From positions 1-64,000 of the forward strand of contig CAJTZD010000005.1 of the NCBI GenBank assembly GCA_910584235.1: a stretch of DNA of 64,000 bases, given 5' to 3'. Below are positions 44,309-52,751 of this stretch, piece after piece. Position 1 is the stretch's first letter. The number at the start of each line of letters is the position of its first letter. The notes under the pieces were generated by a model. The model was not told the origin of the DNA, searched no databases, and saw nothing but the letters and a program-made list of their open reading frames with translations. Both the position numbers and the translations under genes were made by a program. Source of the DNA: an uncultured Acetatifactor sp. Its GTDB lineage: Bacteria; Bacillota; Clostridia; Lachnospirales; Lachnospiraceae.

Positions 44309-45219
44309 AGGATACCCTCCTCTCCCATACATTTCGCTATCCTGTCCACGATCACCAGAATGATGATATTTACCAAAGACTGGAACAGGCCGATGGCCGT
44401 CGCCAGGTCATACTGGGCTTTCTCAATGCCCAGACGGTATACATAGGTACTGATCACCTCCGAAATGGCCATTACCTTGGTATTGCCCAGCAGCAGGGGC
44501 GCATCAAGACCAATGCTCATCATACTGCTTACATTCAGAATCAGCATGGTCACAGCCACGGACTTGATCATGGGCAGTGTGATGTAGCGGATTCGCTGGA
44601 TCCTGGTGGCACCGTCCAGGTACGCCGCCTCGTAGAGGCTCTCGTCCACCCCCGTCAGGGCTGCCAGATAGATAATGGTTCCCCAGCCGATCTCTTTCCA
44701 GATGTTGCACAGGATGTAGGTAAAGATCCACCAGCCGTTGTTGCTCAGGAAAGGAACCGGGCCACCCCCTATGCTTTCCAGCACTTTATTCACCGTCCCG
44801 TTGGACATATTGAACATGTTCTGTGCGATGCCTGCCACTACCACCCAGGATATGAAGTGGGGCAGGTAGAGCAGGGACTGGGAGACCCTCTTGAACTTCA
44901 CGGCCCGCAGTTCGTTGAGCATCAGGGCCAGTGCAATGGTCAGCGGAAAACTGGCCGCCAAAGTCGCCAGATTCAGCACCAAAGTGTTGCGGACAGAGTT
45001 CCAGAACTGCTGGCTCTTCCAGATCTTGACGAAATTCTCCAATCCCACGAATTTAGAACCCAGGACGCCCTTAAAAATATTGTAGTCCTGGAAAGCCATC
45101 ACGATACCTGCCATGGGCAGATATTTGAAGACAACATAGTATACTATTACCGGGAGCACACACAGATACAGCCAGAAATCACGTTTCAGATAGTAGAGCG
45201 CTCCTCTTTTCTTTTTCAA
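44305..45219 (-). CDS. CUT1 ABC permease, LplB type (second importer), TTG start
   Basis: A 304-residue six-helix permease. The N-terminal LplB motif is LYLCVLPVIVYYVVFKYLPM and the EAA loop is YEAAYLDGATRIQRIRYITLP. No ATG is available in frame. A TTG six bases after AGGAGG is the start, while the ATG overlapping it is in another frame and yields a 14-codon peptide. This could lower or tune expression. It is the first gene of the operon. Confidence 0.9.
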   Translation of the reverse strand: MKKKRGALYYLKRDFWLYLCVLPVIVYYVVFKYLPMAGIVMAFQDYNIFKGVLGSKFVGLENFVKIWKSQQFWNSVRNTLVLNLATLAASFPLTIALALMLNELRAVKFKRVSQSLLYLPHFISWVVVAGIAQNMFNMSNGTVNKVLESIGGGPVPFLSNNGWWIFTYILCNIWKEIGWGTIIYLAALTGVDESLYEAAYLDGATRIQRIRYITLPMIKSVAVTMLILNVSSMMSIGLDAPLLLGNTKVMAISEVISTYVYRLGIEKAQYDLATAIGLFQSLVNIIILVIVDRIAKCMGEEGIL

Positions 45220-45349
45220 TCATTCCCTCCTTTCTGCCAGCGTATGGCATCTTATCTCCTGTGGCGTTTCTGTTTTGACTTCTGTCCTGACAGTCCCGCC
45301 GTGCCCGCTGCCGCCACCGGCGCCTTATGGGCGGCTCGTCCACAGGTTC

Positions 45350-45379
45350 ATTATAGGCAGAAAAGTTTACGAAATACAA
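45350..45379 (-). promoter_or_regulatory. Predicted promoter of the second importer operon
   Basis: TTGTAT (45374-45379), an 18 bp spacer and TATAAT (45350-45355). The start site would be near 45343, leaving a leader of about 124 bases. Half-sites for the AraC regulator lie just upstream. Confidence 0.55.
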
Positions 45380-45404
45380 TCGTGCGTTTCTCCCTTTTCC
45401 TGTC

Positions 45405-45460
45405 ACTTTCTATAGGGAATCCGCCTGTTTATAGAAAGTAAAAGAAGCTGTATAGGATGT
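45405..45460 (-). promoter_or_regulatory. Predicted AraC-type operator of the importer operon
   Basis: On the plus strand ATAGAAAGT (45431-45439) and ATAGGATGT (45452-45460) are direct repeats exactly 21 bp apart. An inverted ACTTTCTAT stands at 45405-45413. The same pair with 21 bp spacing lies upstream of the regulator gene at 48000-48029, and the sequence between the half-sites is also conserved (AAAGAA, CTGT). The spacing of two helical turns is what AraC-family proteins bind. Confidence 0.65.
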
Positions 45461-45512
45461 CATCCCTCCAGCTTCTTCCGGCTCATATCCTGCTATATCC
45501 TTTCTTCCCGGT

Positions 45513-47867
45513 TCAGTTTCCCTCCTGCCCGTCCGCAGCCATCCCCCTGCACTTGCGCTTCCACTCCCCGGGCGTCATCCCCTTGTATTTCTTGAAGAAC
45601 CTGGAGAAGCTCTGGTCATTGTTGTACCCCACTTTCTGCGCGATCACTGCCAGGGTTTCCTCTGTCTGTAGCAGAAGTTCTGCCGCTTTCTGGATCCTTG
45701 TGCGGTTCAGGTAATCAATGAGCTTTTCTTCTTTCCCATGGTGAGCCTTGAATATCTTGTTCAGATACACATAACTGATGCCGATGGCATCTGCCACCTC
45801 CGTCACGTTTATATTTTTCCAGTAGTTCTCCTGGATATACGCAATGGCATTCCTGTAATAGGTATTCTCCTGCTGGTGGCTCTCCCTGTTATTCATGGCC
45901 TGCAGACGTCCCCACAGGATCTGCTGCATATACGCCATAAGCCTGTCCAGGGGCGCAGTCTCATATACCTCCCTAAGCAGGTCCCCGTGACTGCCCTCCA
46001 GGGGTTCCAGCGCCAGTTCCCTGTCAATCTCCCCCAGGATCCTGGCACAGAGGTTCTGGGCATAATCTTTACTGCCCACCCTGCAGATCTCCTGCCGTAA
46101 TTCTTCCAGCTTCTCTGTCAGAAGTCCGGAATCCCCGGTGACAATGGCTCGGATCAGGGACGGTGCATAGGCCAGCATGCTTTTGTAATTGTAATTTTCC
46201 TCTGCCAGAGGGTATACCAGTCTCCTCTCCGCCTCCTTTTCCCGGAAAAAGGCTTTGTTCTCCAGACTGTCCCTACAGAGCCTGTACTGTTCCCGGATGG
46301 AATTCCCTATAGGGAAGACCCTGCTGGAGGCAAAATAATTGTCATCCCCTGTCAGTTCATTGAAAATCCGCACCAGGAACCGTTCTGCCCGTTCAATCTC
46401 CTCCTGTGTATTTCCGCTGAAAAGCACAGCGAAATCCCCGGTGGAGGTCTCGGACAGGATTCCCTCTAACCGGGCTGCCAGATAGACATCCAGGGTCTCC
46501 TGAAGCCGTCTGTTGCGCGCTTCCCTCTCTTCGCTCCCTAAGTTCTCCCGCAGTCTGCACAGCAACAGAGAACACATTTTCTTTTCCCCTGTGCCGAAGA
46601 TAGCCGCAGTCTCCTGGAAGAAATGCTCCTGGGAAAGGATGCCGTCAAAGAGCATACGCAGCTTTGCCGCATTGACAAAGGCATCCAGGATATGGGCATC
46701 CGCCTCCGTCTTCCCTGTATTTTTCATATGAGAGAATGCTTTCTTGATGGCGTACCCCTCCGCCTCCTGGATAACCTGCGCATTCTCTCCATCATATTCT
46801 GCCTGACCGACTTTCCTCTGGTGTGTGCTGACCACGCTGTACAGTTCGTCCAGGGGACGGTAGATCCGCGCCGCCATGAGGAATGCCAACAATACCATCA
46901 CTGCCAGGACGATTCCTCCCACCCGGACGATATAGGTGCCATATCCGATGCTGTTGCTGTAAAGCATTTTAATGGGAACGGATTCCATATAGTAAAGGTC
47001 CGCACCGCCAGACACGCCGCCCTCTGCCGAAATACCAGCCCCTGCCTTACCCTCCAGCACACAGGCAAAATAATACCGCTGCCCTCCCTCTGCGGCATAG
47101 AAGCCATCCTGCTCCTCCCAGTGCAATTCCCCGATACCAGCCAGATTCTCTCCCCCGGCCAGGGAGTCAAAGAGAAGCTCCTCCCCCAGGTACAGACAGA
47201 TCTGCGTTTTAGTAGAAGCAAACCGTTCTGCCAATTCCTGTCCTACGGCCTCCATATCCATATTTCCCGCAAGTACAATATTTTTAATCTGGGGCGTGAT
47301 CACCGTAAGCACGTTTTTCACAGGATAAAAGGACTCCATGCCATTCAGAATCATTTTGTCACAGAAGCCCCCGTCCATGTTCTGCCGGATGGGCAGCCAC
47401 TGGACACTCATCGACTGTTCTCTGCGTTCCAGCCATTTTGTATCATAAAAGGATTCCAGGCTCTGCAACTTCGAGCCGGAATCCCAGATTTTACCAGTTC
47501 CCATGTCACACAGATAGACGGAATACAGGGAGGCATTCCGGTTCATGATCCTGACTCCTTCCTCCATTACCTTCACCATATGTTCCGGCTTTTGGGCGGC
47601 AATATAATTCTTGAAGCTGGTACCATAGACCATGCCCACCAGATCCTGTTCCACCTGACCGGTCATGCGCCTGTATGCCTCCTGCACCTCTGCCAGGCCC
47701 CGACGCTCTTTTTCCATCATATCCCCATGGTTCTTCTCGCGGATATCCCAGTACCACACAAGGCCCATGATCACGGTAGGCACCAGGATGATCAGCAGAA
47801 AGCTGACCATCACCCGTATAAAAATATTCGTTCTACTGTTGACCATTATCTTATTCTTTGCAGACAT
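45513..47867 (-). CDS. Membrane-bound AraC-family regulator with extracellular sensor
   Basis: A 784-residue one-component regulator. TM1 (VMVSFLLIILVPTVIMGLVWY) is followed by an approximately 280-residue extracellular cache-like region, then TM2 (IVRVGGIVLAVMVLLAFLMAA), a cytoplasmic region of about 350 residues, and a C-terminal AraC double HTH (about 680-780: VADAIGISYVYLNKIFKAHHG, IAQKVGYNNDQSFSRFFKKYKG). It most likely senses an external sugar or peptide and activates the adjacent importer operon. Matching repeats upstream of both genes support this and suggest autoregulation. Confidence 0.9.
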   Translation of the reverse strand: MSAKNKIMVNSRTNIFIRVMVSFLLIILVPTVIMGLVWYWDIREKNHGDMMEKERRGLAEVQEAYRRMTGQVEQDLVGMVYGTSFKNYIAAQKPEHMVKVMEEGVRIMNRNASLYSVYLCDMGTGKIWDSGSKLQSLESFYDTKWLERREQSMSVQWLPIRQNMDGGFCDKMILNGMESFYPVKNVLTVITPQIKNIVLAGNMDMEAVGQELAERFASTKTQICLYLGEELLFDSLAGGENLAGIGELHWEEQDGFYAAEGGQRYYFACVLEGKAGAGISAEGGVSGGADLYYMESVPIKMLYSNSIGYGTYIVRVGGIVLAVMVLLAFLMAARIYRPLDELYSVVSTHQRKVGQAEYDGENAQVIQEAEGYAIKKAFSHMKNTGKTEADAHILDAFVNAAKLRMLFDGILSQEHFFQETAAIFGTGEKKMCSLLLCRLRENLGSEEREARNRRLQETLDVYLAARLEGILSETSTGDFAVLFSGNTQEEIERAERFLVRIFNELTGDDNYFASSRVFPIGNSIREQYRLCRDSLENKAFFREKEAERRLVYPLAEENYNYKSMLAYAPSLIRAIVTGDSGLLTEKLEELRQEICRVGSKDYAQNLCARILGEIDRELALEPLEGSHGDLLREVYETAPLDRLMAYMQQILWGRLQAMNNRESHQQENTYYRNAIAYIQENYWKNINVTEVADAIGISYVYLNKIFKAHHGKEEKLIDYLNRTRIQKAAELLLQTEETLAVIAQKVGYNNDQSFSRFFKKYKGMTPGEWKRKCRGMAADGQEGN

Positions 47868-47952
47868 CTCTCACTCCACCCGCCAGTTCCAGGCCGCATC
47901 CTCCTTTTGTGCTCCTAGAACCGGCGGCTTCCCTGTACTTCCTACAGGAATA

Positions 47953-47981
47953 AATGTAGCACAATATTTCTGCATGGTCAA
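47953..47981 (-). promoter_or_regulatory. Predicted promoter of the AraC regulator gene
   Basis: TTGACC (47976-47981), a 17 bp spacer and TACATT (47953-47958). The operator-like repeats begin 18 bp upstream of the -35. Confidence 0.65.
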
Positions 47982-47999
47982 ATTCTGACGGCCGGAATG

Positions 48000-48029
48000 A
48001 TAGAAAGTGAAAGAATCTGTATAGAAAGT
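48000..48029 (-). promoter_or_regulatory. Predicted AraC-type operator of the regulator gene
   Basis: ATAGAAAGT at 48000-48008 and 48021-48029 (plus strand) are perfect direct repeats 21 bp apart. They match the pair upstream of the importer operon, including the spacer context GTGAAAGAATCTGT versus GTAAAAGAAGCTGT. Confidence 0.65.
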
Positions 48030-49549
48030 CATCCTACCGCTTTTCGCCCTTTTTTCCGGAAAACAATGGCTGCCAGCGTCCCCAAAAGCAGCAGAACGGA
48101 CGCCGCTACCGTAATCCAGGCATTCCGTGTAAATCCCGCTACCAGATACCCTGCAAAGCACACCACAGCCACTAAGGTGGCGTAGGGCAGCTGGGTCTCC
48201 ACATGGCGCAGATGCCCGCATTGGGCTCCGGTGGAAGCTAAGATCGTAGTATCGGAAATGGGCGAACAGTGATCCCCGTACACCGAACCTGCTAACGTCG
48301 CCCCCAGGGCAGGAATCAGGATGGCGCTGCCCCCGCTCCCTGCGCACATCATGGACACGATGGGCAGCAGGATGCCGAATGTCCCCCAGGCCGTGCCCAT
48401 GGAAAAGGACAGGAAAGCCGCCACAGCGAACACGATGGCAGGCAGGAACGAATAGGGGAGGTTTACGGCATTGACAAAATGACTGACGAAAAACCCGGTT
48501 CCGATCATCTCCCGGCACACGCCCCCAAGCCCCCAGGCCAGAATCAATATGGTCAGCGCAGGGATCATGGTCTTGATCCCGTCAATGATCCCTGTCATGA
48601 ACTCCCGCAAAGTCATGATCCGCCTGGGCAGATACATGGCCAGCGCCACCACCAATGCCGCAAAGGTTCCAAGGGTCAGGCCTGCCGTGGGATTCTCCCC
48701 GATGGCCTCCGTAAAGGCCTTTCCCTCAAAAAAGCCGCCTACATAGGCCATGCCCAGAATGGCGCACACGATCAGCGTTGCCACCGGCAGCACCAGATCC
48801 GGCACCGTTCCTTTCCTCTTTTTTGCAGCCGCATCTTTTTCGGCCTCTTTTTCAGCCCCCTGCTCTCCCTCCCTGCTCCCGCAGGCCTCCGCCTTTTCCA
48901 TGGGGCCGAAGTCAAAGTCCGTGACGCTTAAGAAGAACACCATGACGATTGTGAGAATGGCGTACAGATTGTAGGGAATCGTCCGCACAAAGGCATTCAA
49001 CCCCCCTGCCTCCTCCACCTCCGAGGCCACCGCCACCGCCCAGCTGGAAATAGGCGCGATGATGCACACAGGCGCGGCCGTGGCGTCCAGCACATAGGCC
49101 AGCTTCTCCCTGGAAATCCGGCACTTGTCCGTAATAGGGCGCATCACCGTCCCCACGGTAAGGCAGTTGAACCCATCGTCCACGAAGATCAAAAGCCCCA
49201 GCACGGCAGTGGCCAGCTTGGCGCTTATCTTGGTTTTGATACGCTTCCCTGCCCATTGTCCGTAGGCGTCCGAACCGCCGGATCGGGTGACGATCACCAC
49301 CAAAGACCCCAGCAGCACCAGAAAGATGATCATGTAGCCATTCTCCCCGATCTTTCCCGCCAGCATGTCGAACACATATGTAACCGCCTGCAATAAGCTC
49401 CTCTCCGTACAGTAGCAGTAGATGCACATCCCGGAAAAGATCCCTATGAACAGGGATGAGTACACCTCCTTGCTGATCAATGCCAGCGTAATCGCAATTA
49501 ACGGCGGCAGAATGGACAGCCATCCCGCCTCTATCATTTCCAACCCCAT
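48029..49549 (-). CDS. Na+/H+ antiporter, NhaC family
   Basis: A 506-residue membrane transporter with about twelve hydrophobic segments. Family features include FVDDGFNCLTVGTVMRPITD and AFLSFSMGTAWGTFGILLP, with the C-terminal YGDHCSPISDTTILASTGA carrying the ion-binding polar residues. It exchanges sodium (or a carried organic ion) for protons. An approximately 60-residue charged insert (KAEACGSREGEQGAEKEAEK) lies in the middle loop. The start follows GAGGGA, directly below a triple 14 bp AT-rich repeat. Confidence 0.92.
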   Translation of the reverse strand: MGLEMIEAGWLSILPPLIAITLALISKEVYSSLFIGIFSGMCIYCYCTERSLLQAVTYVFDMLAGKIGENGYMIIFLVLLGSLVVIVTRSGGSDAYGQWAGKRIKTKISAKLATAVLGLLIFVDDGFNCLTVGTVMRPITDKCRISREKLAYVLDATAAPVCIIAPISSWAVAVASEVEEAGGLNAFVRTIPYNLYAILTIVMVFFLSVTDFDFGPMEKAEACGSREGEQGAEKEAEKDAAAKKRKGTVPDLVLPVATLIVCAILGMAYVGGFFEGKAFTEAIGENPTAGLTLGTFAALVVALAMYLPRRIMTLREFMTGIIDGIKTMIPALTILILAWGLGGVCREMIGTGFFVSHFVNAVNLPYSFLPAIVFAVAAFLSFSMGTAWGTFGILLPIVSMMCAGSGGSAILIPALGATLAGSVYGDHCSPISDTTILASTGAQCGHLRHVETQLPYATLVAVVCFAGYLVAGFTRNAWITVAASVLLLLGTLAAIVFRKKGRKAVG

Positions 49550-49565
49550 GTCTCTTCCCTCTTTT

Positions 49566-49607
49566 CTTTTTATTTTAATCTTTTTATTTTAATCTTTTTA
49601 TTTTAAT
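49566..49607 (-). repeat. Perfect 14 bp tandem repeat, three copies, in the antiporter leader
   Basis: CTTTTTATTTTAAT (plus strand) is repeated exactly three times, ending 16 bp above the antiporter start. In the mRNA it reads as an A/U-rich tract next to the ribosome site. The remaining 240 bp up to the XRE gene are AT-rich and show no gene. Confidence 0.85.
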
Positions 49608-49845
49608 TCTGTCTATGATGTTGTATTATACAAAATTTTTCCATATTAAACAATCTATTTTTTTGCAAAAGAAAGACAAGATTTTACCTATACAGGAATA
49701 TGCATCAAAAATTATTGTATTCGGAGAATACCGTTTTAATATTCATAAAATAGATTAATATAATATTTACATAACATAAATTCTCTGCAAATACTCACTG
49801 TTTTGTATACTTACCAACACCAAAGATAAAAGGAGGCTGCATTAT

Positions 49846-50217
49846 ATGAGGGATCTCGGTGCGACTCTGGCTCTACTGCGCTCGGAAAAGGGCTTAGGCC
49901 AAAAACAGATGGGTGCCAGCCTGAATCTGTCCATAAGCGCTATCTCCAGTTACGAAAAAAATGTGCATGCTCCGGACTTAAAGATGCTGTGCCGGCTGGC
50001 AGAGTACTTCAATGTCACCACAGATTATCTGTTAGGGCGCACGGAATACCGCTGTTCTCCCGAAACCCTCAAGCAGTATATCGCCCGGGACTATGCCATA
50101 CAGGATATGGTCAATACTGTCCTTTCCCTGGACAAGGAGAAACAGGCCTCCATCGTCAACTTCGTAAAATACATGAAACACCTGCACAAGGAATCATCGG
50201 GGAAATCCAAATCTTAA
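49846..50217 (+). CDS. XRE-family transcriptional regulator
   Basis: A 123-residue protein with an N-terminal Cro/CI HTH (about 5-60: LALLRSEKGLGQKQMGASLN, SSYEKNVHAPDL, LAEYFNVTTDYLLGR). The C-terminal half is helical (DYAIQDMVNTVLSLDKEKQ). AAAGGAGG precedes the ATG. A chromosomal SinR-like or phage-like repressor cannot be told apart here. It is divergent from the antiporter gene and may control it (inference). Confidence 0.87.
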   Translation: MRDLGATLALLRSEKGLGQKQMGASLNLSISAISSYEKNVHAPDLKMLCRLAEYFNVTTDYLLGRTEYRCSPETLKQYIARDYAIQDMVNTVLSLDKEKQASIVNFVKYMKHLHKESSGKSKS

Positions 50218-50306
50218 GCAGTTATCGGGTAGGGAAATGGATTTCCCCACTACTCGCCGCGCGGCCCGCCGGCAAATTTCCCTATGCGGTCCTGCGTATA
50301 ATAAAG

Positions 50307-50332
50307 CCAGGTACAGCACCGGCTGTACCTGG
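50307..50332 (-). terminator. Strong hairpin downstream of a gene remnant
   Basis: CCAGGTACAGC / GCTGTACCTGG forms a perfect 11 bp stem with a 4-base loop. In the minus direction it is followed by CTTTATTAT, a weak terminator tail for the decayed minus-strand gene. Confidence 0.5.
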
Positions 50333-50367
50333 GTATATCTACGGATATGTCAAAGGGCTGCTGTTCC

Positions 50368-50620
50368 TACGTTTTGCCACAGCGTATCTGCACTTCTTCC
50401 CAGCGTTTGTCCACCTCCCGCTGAAATGCCGCGATCGGTTCCTCATTTCCGGGCCGGAACAGACGGCGGAACCGGCGCCGGGGCGCAGAAAGTCCTCAAT
50501 AGGCAGCCTGTTGTAAGCCGTCACATACAATTCCTCCCACAGCGGCGCTCATGGAGCTCTGGTCGCTTTCCACCGGAATAAATTCCGTGCCAATGTCTTC
50601 GTTTGCAAGCCGGCAGAAGC
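50368..50620 (-). pseudogene. Frameshifted gene remnant, unidentified
   Basis: The minus strand keeps protein-like stretches in three frames: LANEDIGTEFIPVESD, then PLWEELYVTAYNRLPIEDFL, then RPGNEEPIAAFQREVDKRW ending at a TAG (50368-50370). No single frame joins them, so an old gene has been broken by at least two frameshifts. The last stretch is reminiscent of solute-binding-protein C-termini but cannot be assigned. The rest of the 640 bp between the XRE and GGDEF genes holds only a hairpin and a promoter. Confidence 0.45.
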
Positions 50621-50760
50621 ACCGCAGCCTTTGCCCTCTGGCCCCTCCCGCCTGCCGTCTCGTGATTGTCGTGCAAGATGCACACGAAAACACTTCGCGG
50701 AAATTACCTGTGAACAGTAATCCTGCAACTAAAACGCTCAACCGTTTTTCAAAATAGGTA

Positions 50761-50789
50761 TTGTCAATCATTCCCAGGCAAGGTATAAT
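50761..50789 (+). promoter_or_regulatory. Predicted promoter of the diguanylate cyclase gene
   Basis: TTGTCA (50761-50766), a 17 bp spacer and TATAAT (50784-50789), 71 bp before the GTG start. Confidence 0.75.
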
Positions 50790-50859
50790 AAATAGGCATC
50801 ATATCCTGTTTATCCCATAAGCAAAAAGCCCGCGCGGCCGGAATAAGGAGGAATTTACT

Positions 50860-51777
50860 GTGGAAAAAATACTGATTGTGGATGACAGCCGCCTGCAGGC
50901 AGCTCAGTTGAAATCTATCTTAGAGGAAGAATACGATATCACCATCGCCCAGACTGCGGAGGATGGGCTGCGCCTTGCCAGCATAGGCAATTTTTCTCTG
51001 ATCCTGCTGGATGTGATCATGCCGGGCATGGACGGTTTTACGCTGCTGAAAAGGCTGCAGGAAGAAGTCATTGTCCAGAGCGTTCCCGTGATTCTCATCA
51101 CCAGCCTTACGGATGAGGAAAGCGAACAGCGCGGTCTTACGCTGGGAGCGGTAGACTACATAACCAAGCCTTTCCGGCCATTGATCGTTAAGGCCAGAGT
51201 GGATACCCATATCAAATTATATAAATACCGTAAACAGGTAGAGCATCAGTCCAGAACCGACCAGCTCACAGGAGTGGCAAACAGATGGCAGCATGACCGT
51301 TACAGCATTCTGAAATGGAAAGAAGCCGCCAGGCTTCATGTACCTTTCTCCATCTGCATGTTTGATATCGACCGGTTCAAGGCATTCAACGATACATTCG
51401 GGCATCCGGCCGGAGATAAAGTCATTATCTCCGTGTCAAAGATTATCGATTCCCATCTGCAGCGTACCACGGATTTTCTGGCCCGCTACGGAGGGGAGGA
51501 ATTTGTGGCTTTTCTCATGGGTGATCCCTCCGAAAAAGCTTTTGCTCATCTGCAAACCATCCGGAAAGCGGTGGAAAACAGCCATATTCCCCATGCGCCC
51601 GCCGTGGCGGATTGGGTCACCATCAGCATCGGCGGCGTTACCGTGATCCCACAGATGAACGAGTCCTACCAGTCTGTATTGAAAGTGGCTGACAATATGC
51701 TGTATGAAGCAAAATCCTCCGGGCGCAACAGAGTGATCTGGATGGATGAGAACAAAAAGCAATTGTTTGAAAAATAA
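50860..51777 (+). CDS. Response-regulator diguanylate cyclase (REC-GGDEF), GTG start
   Basis: A 305-residue protein. The receiver domain (1-120) has the acidic pocket in VDDSRLQ, the phospho-acceptor in LLDVIMPGMDG and the switch lysine in ITKPFRP. The GGDEF domain has the active-site loop GGEEF (ARYGGEEFVAF). An inhibitory-site RxxD (RTTD) stands exactly five residues before it, so product inhibition by c-di-GMP is expected. GTG is the start, with AAGGAGG at good distance. No partner kinase is adjacent. A bidirectional terminator follows. Confidence 0.94.
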   Translation: MEKILIVDDSRLQAAQLKSILEEEYDITIAQTAEDGLRLASIGNFSLILLDVIMPGMDGFTLLKRLQEEVIVQSVPVILITSLTDEESEQRGLTLGAVDYITKPFRPLIVKARVDTHIKLYKYRKQVEHQSRTDQLTGVANRWQHDRYSILKWKEAARLHVPFSICMFDIDRFKAFNDTFGHPAGDKVIISVSKIIDSHLQRTTDFLARYGGEEFVAFLMGDPSEKAFAHLQTIRKAVENSHIPHAPAVADWVTISIGGVTVIPQMNESYQSVLKVADNMLYEAKSSGRNRVIWMDENKKQLFEK

Positions 51778-51793
51778 GATATTCAGGTCAAAT

Positions 51794-51823
51794 AAAAAAC
51801 CAGTCAAATCTGACTGGTTTTTT
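51794..51823. terminator. Bidirectional terminator between diguanylate cyclase gene and tRNA-Gly
   Basis: AAAAAACCAGTCA / TGACTGGTTTTTT stem with AATC loop. It gives a T-run in both directions and would serve the plus-strand cyclase gene and the minus-strand tRNA. Confidence 0.85.
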
Positions 51824-51826
51824 GAG

Positions 51827-51897
51827 AGCAGGATACGGGAATCGAACCCGCCTCCTCAGCTTGGGAAGCTGATATACTACCAATGTACTAATCCTGC
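51827..51897 (-). tRNA. tRNA-Gly(CCC)
   Basis: A 71-base cloverleaf. The acceptor is GCAGGAT/ATCCTGC with discriminator U and no encoded CCA. The anticodon stem TCAGC/GCTGA surrounds loop TTCCCAA (anticodon CCC), and the T arm is GGCGGGTTCGATTCCCG-like. A lone tRNA gene. Confidence 0.93.
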
Positions 51898-52070
51898 GAA
51901 CAAATCCATTATAACACAAGTCCACCATTCTGCCAACTACTTTTTTTAAATTTTTCATCATTTTTTTCAACAAACTTAATTGACTTAATTGCCATAATAA
52001 AATCCTCCCTCAACACAAATGCTGTGGAAGTTACTTTGACAAAACAGGGCCGATTGTGCTTATCTTTTGG

Positions 52071-52103
52071 AAAAAGGACACTGCCGGCCCGCGGTGTCCT
52101 TTT
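52071..52103 (-). terminator. Terminator of the metallophosphoesterase operon
   Basis: AAAGGACACCGC / GCAGTGTCCTTTTT hairpin with T-run in the minus direction, 14 bp past the phosphoesterase stop. Confidence 0.75.
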
Positions 52104-52116
52104 GACGTACCATTGC

Positions 52117-52701
52117 TCAATTCATTCCGACCTCTCGATTCTCTTTCTGCCGCTCCAGAATCTCCTCCAATGTCCTGGGTGTATAGTCCATGTAATCCAG
52201 CATTGCGCCGCAGTTGAACATGCGGCAGGGCTTGTCGTACAGGGTCTCCATCTCATACTTTACCCGCTCCATCATGTTCCATTCAAAGCTGATATGGACA
52301 TGACCATACAGATGATACCAACCATAATAGTGATTGTTGAAGCAGGGAATCGGATAATGGCTGAGTATGATTCCCTTTTTCTCCCCATAGGGCAGCTCTT
52401 TATAATCCGTTATTTCCATGAAAAATGCCTGGAAGTCCCGGTTCTTCAGCAATTTCTTGTCGTGATTTCCGATGATCAGATGTTTCTTTCCGTTAAGCTC
52501 CCTGAGAATTTCGTTGGTCTTCGTGGCATTGTGCCAACTGATGTCCCCCAAAATGAACACCTCGTCGTCCAGACCTACTGCAGCGTTCCAACGCTCCGTC
52601 AGTCCCCTGTCATGCTCTTCGATAGTCTTGAAAGGCCTGTTGTCAAAGGCCAGTGCGTTCCCATGTCCGAAATGGGTATCCGCAATAAAGAAATACGACA
52701 T
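52117..52701 (-). CDS. Calcineurin-like metallophosphoesterase
   Basis: A 194-residue metal-dependent phosphoesterase. The metal-binding motifs are in order: DTHFGH (DxH), FILGDISWHN (GD), LIIGNHDKK (GNHD), ILSHYP and LYGHVH (GHxH). The substrate is unknown. It lies 50 bp downstream of the isochorismatase-like gene, probably in one operon. No signal peptide. Confidence 0.9.
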   Translation of the reverse strand: MSYFFIADTHFGHGNALAFDNRPFKTIEEHDRGLTERWNAAVGLDDEVFILGDISWHNATKTNEILRELNGKKHLIIGNHDKKLLKNRDFQAFFMEITDYKELPYGEKKGIILSHYPIPCFNNHYYGWYHLYGHVHISFEWNMMERVKYEMETLYDKPCRMFNCGAMLDYMDYTPRTLEEILERQKENREVGMN

Positions 52702-52751
52702 GCAGTTTTTCTCCTCTCCCGGTCCTTTGCGCCATACAAGACGCGCTTGCC

